Position numbers and translations under genes: made by a program. A stretch of DNA of 64,000 nucleotides. Origin: Verrucomicrobiota bacterium. Its GTDB lineage: Bacteria > Verrucomicrobiota > Verrucomicrobiia > Opitutales > Opitutaceae. The stretch lies in NCBI GenBank assembly GCA_023432225.1, contig JAEYUW010000021.1, forward strand, positions 1 through 64,000, written 5' to 3'. Shown piece by piece: positions 15,838-23,933 of this stretch; position 1 is the first letter of the stretch; each line of letters opens with the position of its first letter. The notes under the pieces were generated by a model that was given only the letters and a program-made list of their open reading frames with translations, searched no databases and had not been told where the DNA came from.

Positions 15838-18192
15838 CTACTGATTCACCGCGGTGAGGATGCCCTGCATCATTTCCTCCGAGAACTGCCCCCCGGAAGC
15901 CATCACCAGTTTGCCGAGAGTCTGTTCGCGCATGAACACTTCCAACGTAGCTCGTGCACGCTTGGCCTCCGCTTCCTCAGCAGGAGTCTTCGGTGCCGTC
16001 GTGTTCTTCGTGGCGGCATCCAGCATCGACTGCATCATTTGCTCGTAGATCGGCCGCCCGCGTGGATGGGCCGCGAGATCAGCGAGCGACGAATAGCGCG
16101 TCAGCTTCGGCTGCGCACGGGGCAAGCCCTCGACCGAGAGAACCTGCCGCAGCGGCAAATCGCGCGAAGAGCCTCCCACCAAGACCTCAAACGAATCCGA
16201 GTCCACCACCCACTCGCTGCTTTTCGCATCATAGTAGGCGAAGTCGCGCTCACTGAGTTTGAAGCTGACGATCTTCTCCTCACCTGGAGCGAGCATCAGT
16301 TTGGTAAAATGCTTCAGCTCTTTTTCCGGGCGAGCGACCGGCGCCGAGGACTGCCGGACGTAGAGTTGCACCACCTCGGCCCCGGCGCGGGAGCCCGTAT
16401 TTTTCACCTTAATGTGAATGGTCGCTCCCTCGGCTGGTTTCACGCTCACCGCATCAGCTTTGATTCCCGTGTAGACGAAAGTCGTGTAGCTCAGGCCGAA
16501 GCCGAAGGGAAACAGCGGCGTAATCTTTCTCGCGTCGTAGTGCCGGTAGCCGATGAACAGCCCTTCGCCGTAGAGCGCTGCACCGTCACGCCCGGGAAAG
16601 TTCGGGTAGGCGGGCGTGTCCTCGATTCGCGTCGGGAACGTCTCCGCGAGTTTGCCAGAAGGATTGACGCGCCCGGTCAGCACGTCGGCTATAGCTCCGC
16701 CGCCCGATTGGCCGCCGAGATAGGCTTCGAGAACCGCCTTCACGCGGCCCACCCATGGCATGACGACCGCTGATCCGTTCATCAACACGACCGTCGTGTT
16801 TGGCTGCGTTGCAGCAACCGTGTCGACGAGACGATTGTGGTCGGGTGGCAGATCGAGATTTTTTCGATCAAAACCCTCGGACTCGTAGCTGTCCGGCAGT
16901 CCGACAAATACAATCGCTCGGTCCGCGGCCTTGGCCGTTTCCCGCGCCTGCGCAATGAGCGCATCGCTGGTGTTTCCGTCTATGTCGCATCCTGCCGCAT
17001 AGCTCAGGTGCTCCGCGCCTACCAATGTCGCCAACTCATCATAGGCGTTTTCGATTTTCGTGGGATTCACGCGCGAGCTGCCCGAGCCCTGAATGCGCGG
17101 GTGCTTCGCCATAACGCCGATCACCGCGATGCGGCCGGGTCGCGCTGGGTCGATCGGAAGAACACGGTCGTTTTTCAACAACACGATCGCCTCTCCGGCC
17201 GCGCGCCGCGCCAACGCTTGGTGTTCGGCAACGTCGATTTTGGTCTCAGGCTTCGCGGCAGCCTTCGCCCGCAAGACCAGTTCGACGATCTCGGTGACGC
17301 TTTCGTCGAGACGTGAAACGGCGAGATCGCCGGCAATCACGGCGGCCACAATCTTGCGGTCATTCAGTCCGCCCGACGACGGCATTTCCAAATTCAGTCC
17401 CGCGCGAACGCCTGCAACGCGATCCTCCACGGCGACCCAATCGGACACGACCATCCCGGCGAATCCCCAGGAGCGGCGCAGGATGTCGGTGAGCAAACGC
17501 TTGTTCTCCGAGGCGTAGATGCCGTTGAGCTTGTTGTAGGCGGACATCACCGTCCACGGCTGCGCCTCTGTGACGGCGATTTCAAAAGCAGGCAGGTAAA
17601 TCTCGCGCAACGTGCGCTCATCCACCACCGAGTCGGAAATGAACCGTTCCCACTCCTGATTGTTCGCCGCGAAGTGCTTCAAAGAAGCACCTACTCCCTG
17701 GCTCTGGACGCCGCGTATCCAGGACGAAGCGAGTCGACCCGTGAGCACAGGATCTTCGGAGAAATACTCGAAATTGCGGCCCCCGAGCGGAGAGCGCTTC
17801 ATGTTCACCCCCGGCCCGAGGAGAACCTGCACGCCGAGCGCCTGAGCCTCGCGCCCGAGCGCGACACCCACCTCGTGGACGAGATCAACGCTCCACGTCG
17901 CCGCGAGGCCCGGGGCGGTCGGGAAGCACGTGGCAGGATCATTGCTCGAAATGTCGTTGGCTCGAGAACGACGCACCCCATGGGGACCATCGGTGAGCAC
18001 AGTCGCGGGAATGCCCAAACGATCGATCGGTTTGGTGGACCACATGTCGCGGCCGGAGCAAAGCGCCGCTTTCTCCTCAAGCGTCAGTTGACCCACCAAT
18101 GCCTTGGCTTGGGCGCGAAAATCGACGGCGTCAGCCAGCCCGCACAACGGAGAAAGCACAGCCATCGCAACCGAAAGAGATAAAGTCTTCAT
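15838..18192 (-). CDS. secreted glycoside hydrolase family 3 (beta-glucosidase-like)
   Basis: 784 residues. A signal peptide is seen from ATG 18192 (MKTLSLSVAMAVLSPLCGLADA), which is why this start is preferred over the open frame upstream. The GH3 N-domain follows (LTLEEKAALCSGRD, DGPHGVR, KHFAANNQE), with the nucleophile Asp in GMVVSDWVAV. The GH3 C-domain and a fibronectin-III-like domain (IHIKVKNTGSRAGAEVVQLYV) come next. The last 100 residues form a helical tail (SLADLAAHPRGRPIYEQMM...SGGQFSEEMMQGIL) seen in several bacterial GH3 enzymes. It probably removes beta-linked sugars once rhamnose caps are cleaved. A regulatory-type motif lies 83 bp upstream. Confidence 0.9.
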   Translation of the reverse strand: MKTLSLSVAMAVLSPLCGLADAVDFRAQAKALVGQLTLEEKAALCSGRDMWSTKPIDRLGIPATVLTDGPHGVRRSRANDISSNDPATCFPTAPGLAATWSVDLVHEVGVALGREAQALGVQVLLGPGVNMKRSPLGGRNFEYFSEDPVLTGRLASSWIRGVQSQGVGASLKHFAANNQEWERFISDSVVDERTLREIYLPAFEIAVTEAQPWTVMSAYNKLNGIYASENKRLLTDILRRSWGFAGMVVSDWVAVEDRVAGVRAGLNLEMPSSGGLNDRKIVAAVIAGDLAVSRLDESVTEIVELVLRAKAAAKPETKIDVAEHQALARRAAGEAIVLLKNDRVLPIDPARPGRIAVIGVMAKHPRIQGSGSSRVNPTKIENAYDELATLVGAEHLSYAAGCDIDGNTSDALIAQARETAKAADRAIVFVGLPDSYESEGFDRKNLDLPPDHNRLVDTVAATQPNTTVVLMNGSAVVMPWVGRVKAVLEAYLGGQSGGGAIADVLTGRVNPSGKLAETFPTRIEDTPAYPNFPGRDGAALYGEGLFIGYRHYDARKITPLFPFGFGLSYTTFVYTGIKADAVSVKPAEGATIHIKVKNTGSRAGAEVVQLYVRQSSAPVARPEKELKHFTKLMLAPGEEKIVSFKLSERDFAYYDAKSSEWVVDSDSFEVLVGGSSRDLPLRQVLSVEGLPRAQPKLTRYSSLADLAAHPRGRPIYEQMMQSMLDAATKNTTAPKTPAEEAEAKRARATLEVFMREQTLGKLVMASGGQFSEEMMQGILTAVNQ

Positions 18193-18274
18193 GGGGTTTC
18201 GGAGTAGAACTTGAGCGACGCAGCGCTCGCTCGACCCAGAACAGGACAGAAACCACCAGCGGCGCACAGCCGGC

Positions 18275-18294
18275 CGATTAGTGAAAAACCACCG
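18275..18294 (-). promoter_or_regulatory. CGATTAG-N7-CCACCG motif upstream of the GH3 gene
   Basis: Shares both half-sites and exact 7-base spacing with 26441-26460 and 31192-31211. It overlaps the last codons and stop of the SDR gene and lies 83 bp from the GH3 start. Proposed operator or promoter element of the rhamnoside locus. Confidence 0.5.
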
Positions 18295-19747
18295 CCGAGC
18301 GCGCGGTATGCGCTGGGGGTCGTGCTACATTCCAAACCTGAGCAAGGAATGGGTTACGTTGCGCCTCCGCGGCGTAGTTCCACGGCGCAGGAAGACAATG
18401 GGGGCACCAGTGGCCGGCGAGCAGAATCAAGGTCGGGCTCGCAAGGAACTCGTGTCCGAATGCGCAGCGCCACGGCAACGGAGTCTGAATGTCTCCGGTT
18501 CGCATCTGCGCTGATCGGCAGGTGCCGCCGCGAAACCGTGCGGCGGCTTGCATGTCCGCAAGATCGAGGTTCTCGCGCGGCTTGCTTTCATCGTAACCGT
18601 GATCGAGACGCACCGGCGTGGCCGACGGCTGCTGCAACGCGTAACCGCTCCATCCCGGAATGCGGTGCCATTCGTCGAAAGACCCGAAAAACGCCCGGAT
18701 GCGTTCACTCGCGCCACGTTCGATCCACCCCAATGTGCCCGTCTCGCGCCGAGCGAGCGCCGCGAGCTTCGCCTTCACCAGCGCAGAAGGTGTCAGACGT
18801 GCAGCCCAGCGCCGCCAACCCGCGTGAGCAATCAAGGCCTTGATGAAATCATCCACACCCTCGCGCCGGAAACGCAGATAGTATTCCAGCACGTCCGAGT
18901 CCGAGAACCACTGGCCATGAAAACTCTGCGTCGCAAACCAAGGCGGCTCCGTCACGTCGCGGAAGTCCGCTACTCCAAGCGCGGCGAACGTGCGCGCCAT
19001 GAACTCGTGATTCGTCACACGAAACCGCGCGCCGCCGCCGATGTTGTAGATCCGTCGCCAGAACTCGTCCGGCACATCGTCTTCACAAACATTCGCCAGC
19101 AGCCGGCCGGAATCGGACGCGGTCACCCACTCCAGCACTCCGTTCAGTGGCACGTGAAACATGATGGGGTCGAGCGCCGAAAGCAGGTCGACGTGGGCGA
19201 TGCCCGTCTGACGAAGCGACACCCAATGCTTCAGGCCGGACTCAATCACCATACGCTCGGCGACAGTCTTGGTGACCGCGTAATGATCGAATTCGCTGAT
19301 GAAAATCGGATCGCCCGTGCGGCCCCAGTGCAGCGGCGGCATGCGATCGCCGGTTTGCGCGACCGTTCCGATGTAGACCAGCTTGCAGCGATCAGGGAAG
19401 GGCTGCATGCGCACGGCGCGGATGATGTTCTGAACCGCGCCTACATTCACCGTGGCAGCAAGCTCTGGCTGGTGGTCGGCCAACGGCGGGATAATTCCGC
19501 CGACGTGCAACACGATGTCCGCACCAGTCACTCCCTCTAGCACGTCCGCAAACTGGGTTAGATCACCCCAGATGATCTTCAACCCAAGTTCCGACTCGAA
19601 CGGCCTCATACGCGCATGATCGCGTTCTGTCGGCGGAACGAGCGCGACCACGTCGAATCGGTCGCGGCGGTCGAGCAAGCAACGCAACCCCTCCCGCCCC
19701 ATCGTGCCGGAGGCACCGGTGAGAAAAACCCTCTGCCGCTTCTTCAT
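18278..19747 (-). CDS. NAD(P)-dependent epimerase/reductase (extended SDR) with C-terminal Cys-His domain
   Basis: 489 residues. The Rossmann motif VFLTGASGTMGREG is at residues 7-20 and the extended-SDR active-site pair YAVTK is near 165. The SDR body ends around residue 330. The tail from about 410 contains C-x3-GH (RCAFGHEF) followed by GHWCPHC, spaced as in zinc-binding treble-clef or ribbon domains. I do not know this fusion. Members of the SDR part act on nucleotide sugars or free sugar lactones. Lying between rhamnosidase and GH3 genes (33 bp and 86 bp gaps), it may oxidise or reduce released sugar. Confidence 0.82.
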   Translation of the reverse strand: MKKRQRVFLTGASGTMGREGLRCLLDRRDRFDVVALVPPTERDHARMRPFESELGLKIIWGDLTQFADVLEGVTGADIVLHVGGIIPPLADHQPELAATVNVGAVQNIIRAVRMQPFPDRCKLVYIGTVAQTGDRMPPLHWGRTGDPIFISEFDHYAVTKTVAERMVIESGLKHWVSLRQTGIAHVDLLSALDPIMFHVPLNGVLEWVTASDSGRLLANVCEDDVPDEFWRRIYNIGGGARFRVTNHEFMARTFAALGVADFRDVTEPPWFATQSFHGQWFSDSDVLEYYLRFRREGVDDFIKALIAHAGWRRWAARLTPSALVKAKLAALARRETGTLGWIERGASERIRAFFGSFDEWHRIPGWSGYALQQPSATPVRLDHGYDESKPRENLDLADMQAAARFRGGTCRSAQMRTGDIQTPLPWRCAFGHEFLASPTLILLAGHWCPHCLPAPWNYAAEAQRNPFLAQVWNVARPPAHTARSAVVFH

Positions 19748-19779
19748 GTCAGCGATCGCGCACGCGATAGCGGCGCACG

Positions 19780-22700
19780 CTAATCCTTCTTCGGCGTGGC
19801 GTTGGCCGCCGGGCGCGCGGCCGCGAGATCCGTGTTGATCGCTTCGAGCTTCTCAGCCGTGAGTTGCTCTGGAAAATAGTCGCGCAACTGCCGGAGAGTC
19901 ATGTCGCGTGCTTGGCCGAATTGCGGACTCGCGAGCAGTTTCGGCAGATGTTTTTCCAAAACGGCTTTTGCCGCCGGGCTTGCGAGCAGATCACCGATCT
20001 TAGTGTTGATCGACAGGGCACCATTGGCGGGTGGGACTGTCGGGGCAATCTTCGCCAAATCAGTCGCGATGGTCGCCAGCATCGAATCCGGCAGCGCGTC
20101 CTTCGCGTAGCCCTGCAATTGCTTGAGCGTGAGACCGCGCGCCATGGCAAACTGCGGATTGGCGATCATGGCGGCGAGGTGCTTCTCCAGCACGGCCTTG
20201 GCCGCAGGATGATCGAGTAGTTCGCCGATTTTCGATTCGAGGCCTAAGGCAGCCGACGAGATTGGAGCCGCGAACGCAGCTTTGTTCAACTCCTCGGAGA
20301 TCAGCTTGAGCTTCTCCTCGGTGAGAATGTCTTTCACGTGGGGCTGTAGCTGCTGGAGCGTGATACCGCGCGCCGCCGCGAACTGCGGGGCGTCGATCAT
20401 GGCGCCGAGATGCTTAGCCAACACAGCCCGGGTCGCCGGGTTGTCCAATAGATCGCCGATCTTCGCTTCGATGGTCAACGGGCCGCTGCTTTGCGTTGCC
20501 GGCGGCGACGGCGGAGTCGCCGGCGGAGGTATCGCTGGTTTCGCCCGCGAGAGCCCAGCTAAGTCAGCTTCGATCGCTTTCAGAAGCTCCGGCGTGAAAT
20601 AGTCGGCGGAAAACTCCGAAACCCGGCGCAGGGTCATCGAACTGGCCTGCGCAAAATCAGGATTGTTCACTGCCACAGGCGCGTGCTTCAGCAGAATCGC
20701 TTTCGCCTCCGGATTAGCCAGCAGTTCGCCAATCAATGTGGTTTCGATCGACCATTTCGTCGGGCCCAGTTTGGCGAGCGTCTCACCCACGAGCTTGAGC
20801 CGCTCGGCGGTGAAGTATTCGGGAGCGAAGTCGTGAAGCTGCGCGAAGGTTGCTTCTCTTGCCTGAGCGAATTCGGGATTGTTGATCGCTTCGGGGATGA
20901 CGGCGCGCAGGGCCTCCTTCGCCTTGGGATCGTCGAGCAGAATGCCGATCTTGGTATTGAGCGAATAGCCCGAGGTATCCGCCGGTTTGTCCACGATCTT
21001 CGATGCCAGTTCCTCTTCAACAGCGTTGCTCTTGCCGGGGACCGGCGGTGCCACCTTCGTCGTGGCGACGAAAGGGGCGCGAAACTGATAGGTGCCCGAG
21101 CCGGCGGCAAACACGGCAGCGCCCCCTTCCATACGTAAGAATTTCAATCCGGCCGCGCTCATGGCAGCGCCACCGCCCTCGCGCACTACCTCCGCGGTTG
21201 CCGCGGGCACGTGAATCTCTCCACTTGTATTCGGCGGAAGGGTGACATCGAGCGACAGTTCACCGTTCGTGATTTTCCAGTCGGTAGAAATGCGTCCGCG
21301 AATACTGTCGTAGTGCCCACGCGCGAAGCTAACGCCCGGCCCAGGCTGCGGCTTGATGGTTATGCGCGCGAATCCGTCCTCTCCATCAATCCCGAGCACC
21401 GTGCGGTAATACCACTCGACGCAAGAGCCGTAGGCGTAGTGGTTGAACGAGTTCATGCCCGCATCGCCGAAACCACGAGAGCGTGTGAAACTGTTCCATC
21501 GCTCCCAGATCGTCGTCGCACCCTGATCGACTGAATAGCCCCACGACGGAAATTCCCGGCCCGTGGCAACGTAGTAGGCGCCTTCTGTGCAGCCGATATC
21601 GGCTAACGTCGGCAGCAAGAGGTTCACCCCGAGAAAACCAACGCCGTGCCGCCAGTTGCGATCTTCGAGGTTTCCCAGCAGGTGAGGAACCGCGGCAGAT
21701 TCCTGCTCCACCGACAGCAGGCCAAACCGCAATGCCATCAAATGAGCGGTCTGCGATCTATGCGCACCGACGGAGCCGTCCTGATTGACGAACTTCGATT
21801 GAAAAGCCGAACGCACTTGCTCGAAGAGCTTGCGATAGGCGACCGCATCCTGCGACTTGCCGAGCGCCGTCGCGATTTCTGCCATGAGCTTCGCGTCGTA
21901 TGCGAAATAGGCGGTGGAAATCAGGTCCTTCTCCGTGATGCCACCAATCGCGAGCCAATCACCATAACCGCGATTAGGCCCAATGAAGTCCTTCGTTTGG
22001 CGGCGCACAAATTCCAGGTAGCGCTGCATCGCGCCGTAGCTCCGCTCCAGCACGCGCGTGTCTCCGTAGGTTTTCCACAAGGTCCAAGGCACGATAATGC
22101 CCGCGTCCGCCCACCCGGCCGCCGAGCCCTTGAATCCGACGGGCGCGGTGTCGTTAAACGCGCCTTCCGCCGTTTGGGTGTCGGCGATGTCATCGATCCA
22201 CTTGCCCATGAAAGCGGCAATATCCTGATTGTAGGCGCCGGTGCGGACGAACACTTGAGCATCGCCCGTCCAACCGAGCCGTTCGTCGCGTTGCGGGCAG
22301 TCCGTGGGCACCTCGAAGTAGTTCGAGAGCTGCCCCCAACGCGTGTTCGACCAGATTTGATTGAGCAGCGCACTCGAACTTTCGAACGCACCGGTGTCCA
22401 CGTTGCCGGTGCTGAGCACAACGCCGGTGATGGTTGTTGCCGCCGGCGGCTTCGTCAGCCCGGTAACCTGAACATAGCGGAACCCATGAAAGGTGAAGCG
22501 CGGCTCCCAAATCTCTTCGCCGCCACCCTTGCACACGTAGGTATCGATCACGCGCGCGGTGCGGAGGTTTTCTAGGTAGGCCGTTCCATCGGCATCGAGC
22601 ATCTCCGCAAAACGGAGCGACACCACAGTGCCAGCAGGCTCGTTAAGTCGTAAGCGCGCGAAGCCCGCAAAATTCTGCCCCAGATCGAAGACATAAACGC

Positions 22701-23820
22701 CCGGCTTCGGCGTGGTGATAGCCACCGTCGGACGTTCCGCGATCCGCCGCACGGGCGGCGCTGGATGAGCGCGGATAATAGCGGGGACGGTCTCCGCGCC
22801 AGTGGCGACCGCGTGCCAATTGCGATCGTCAAACCCGGGGGCATCCCAACCCGGCTGCTCAAGGCGCGCGTCGTAGGATTCTCCGGCCTGATGATCGGCT
22901 TCGAGAATCGGTCCGGTGTTCGCCTTCCACGTCGAATCCGTTGCCACGACCTGCGCCTTGCCCGCGGCGTCGAAGACGTGCAGCTCGGCCCGAACCCGCG
23001 TATGCTTGCCATAACGGCGCTGTCCGAACGCACCGATGTTCCCACGGAACCACCCGTCGGCCAACAGCGCACCGAGAGTGTTCGCGCCGGGCTTGAGCAA
23101 AGCCGTTACATCGTAAGCGCGATAATAGAGCCGCTTCGCGTAATCGGTCCAACCCGGCGTGAAATACTCGTCGGCGACCCGCTCGCCATTGAGGCGCGGC
23201 TCCACATTGCCGAGCGCCGTGATGTAGAGCACGGCGCGCCCCGGCGCAGCAGCCAACGTGAAGTCCTTACGGAGCTGGACAACGGGCAGGTAGACGCGTC
23301 CGGCTTGCGAAGGCGGCAGCCACGCGGCGCTCGCTGGTTGCACGTTATCGAAGCCGATCCAGTCGCCTCGCCACGCGTCGGTTTTCATCAGTCCCATGCT
23401 CCAACGAGCGGGCTTGCTCCAAGCTGAACGGCGGCCTGCACCATCGACCACCTGCACCTTCCAAAACACCTCGGTGTGCGGCGCAAGGGGTTTGCCGGCG
23501 TAGGCAATCTGGGCCGTTGCATTCCCCTGCAATTCCCGATCCCACAGGTCGCCTTGATTGGCCTCCAATTTAGCAAGATTGGACGCGACAAGAATCCGGC
23601 TCGCCGACTGACGCAGGCCGCGCTCGTCAGAGCCAGTGATCAATTCCCAGCTCAACCGCGGGGCAGGCTCATCAATGCCAACGGGGTTGACGAAATACTC
23701 GCAGCGCAGATTGGTGGCCGCCAGCGGCGACGGAGTCGCCGGCTGCGAAGCGGGCCGACAAGCGACCAGCGTCAACACCAGCGCGAGACCGATTCCAGAG
23801 CAGAGAGACTTGAGATTCAT
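19780..23820 (-). CDS. lipoprotein GH78 alpha-L-rhamnosidase with five C-terminal repeats
   Basis: 1346 residues. From ATG 23820 there is a lipobox-type signal (LALVLTLVACRPAS), so it is probably anchored at a membrane surface. The Ig-like N-domain, the beta-sandwich carbohydrate domains and the (alpha/alpha)6 catalytic barrel of GH78 follow. The hallmark acid region DCPQRDERLGWTGDAQ is near residue 510. A typical GH78 enzyme ends at about 900 residues. Here about 390 further residues contain five copies of a roughly 65-residue unit (T-K-I-G-D-L-L..P....VL.KH......P.FA.AR..TL.QL......LT.E.L..I...L) joined by Pro/Ala linkers. The unit resembles the C-terminal tail of the neighbouring GH3 enzyme. 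It cleaves terminal alpha-L-rhamnose. Confidence 0.92.
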   Translation of the reverse strand: MNLKSLCSGIGLALVLTLVACRPASQPATPSPLAATNLRCEYFVNPVGIDEPAPRLSWELITGSDERGLRQSASRILVASNLAKLEANQGDLWDRELQGNATAQIAYAGKPLAPHTEVFWKVQVVDGAGRRSAWSKPARWSMGLMKTDAWRGDWIGFDNVQPASAAWLPPSQAGRVYLPVVQLRKDFTLAAAPGRAVLYITALGNVEPRLNGERVADEYFTPGWTDYAKRLYYRAYDVTALLKPGANTLGALLADGWFRGNIGAFGQRRYGKHTRVRAELHVFDAAGKAQVVATDSTWKANTGPILEADHQAGESYDARLEQPGWDAPGFDDRNWHAVATGAETVPAIIRAHPAPPVRRIAERPTVAITTPKPGVYVFDLGQNFAGFARLRLNEPAGTVVSLRFAEMLDADGTAYLENLRTARVIDTYVCKGGGEEIWEPRFTFHGFRYVQVTGLTKPPAATTITGVVLSTGNVDTGAFESSSALLNQIWSNTRWGQLSNYFEVPTDCPQRDERLGWTGDAQVFVRTGAYNQDIAAFMGKWIDDIADTQTAEGAFNDTAPVGFKGSAAGWADAGIIVPWTLWKTYGDTRVLERSYGAMQRYLEFVRRQTKDFIGPNRGYGDWLAIGGITEKDLISTAYFAYDAKLMAEIATALGKSQDAVAYRKLFEQVRSAFQSKFVNQDGSVGAHRSQTAHLMALRFGLLSVEQESAAVPHLLGNLEDRNWRHGVGFLGVNLLLPTLADIGCTEGAYYVATGREFPSWGYSVDQGATTIWERWNSFTRSRGFGDAGMNSFNHYAYGSCVEWYYRTVLGIDGEDGFARITIKPQPGPGVSFARGHYDSIRGRISTDWKITNGELSLDVTLPPNTSGEIHVPAATAEVVREGGGAAMSAAGLKFLRMEGGAAVFAAGSGTYQFRAPFVATTKVAPPVPGKSNAVEEELASKIVDKPADTSGYSLNTKIGILLDDPKAKEALRAVIPEAINNPEFAQAREATFAQLHDFAPEYFTAERLKLVGETLAKLGPTKWSIETTLIGELLANPEAKAILLKHAPVAVNNPDFAQASSMTLRRVSEFSADYFTPELLKAIEADLAGLSRAKPAIPPPATPPSPPATQSSGPLTIEAKIGDLLDNPATRAVLAKHLGAMIDAPQFAAARGITLQQLQPHVKDILTEEKLKLISEELNKAAFAAPISSAALGLESKIGELLDHPAAKAVLEKHLAAMIANPQFAMARGLTLKQLQGYAKDALPDSMLATIATDLAKIAPTVPPANGALSINTKIGDLLASPAAKAVLEKHLPKLLASPQFGQARDMTLRQLRDYFPEQLTAEKLEAINTDLAAARPAANATPKKD

Positions 23821-23933
23821 GACTGGGGAAAGGCTCTCGTGCACAGACAATCAACCGTCCGCCGCCGGTGCTGAAGAATGCCCGCCGCGAGAGCGCTGGC
23901 GAGCGGGCATTCGTGATTAACGCTATCGCAAGC

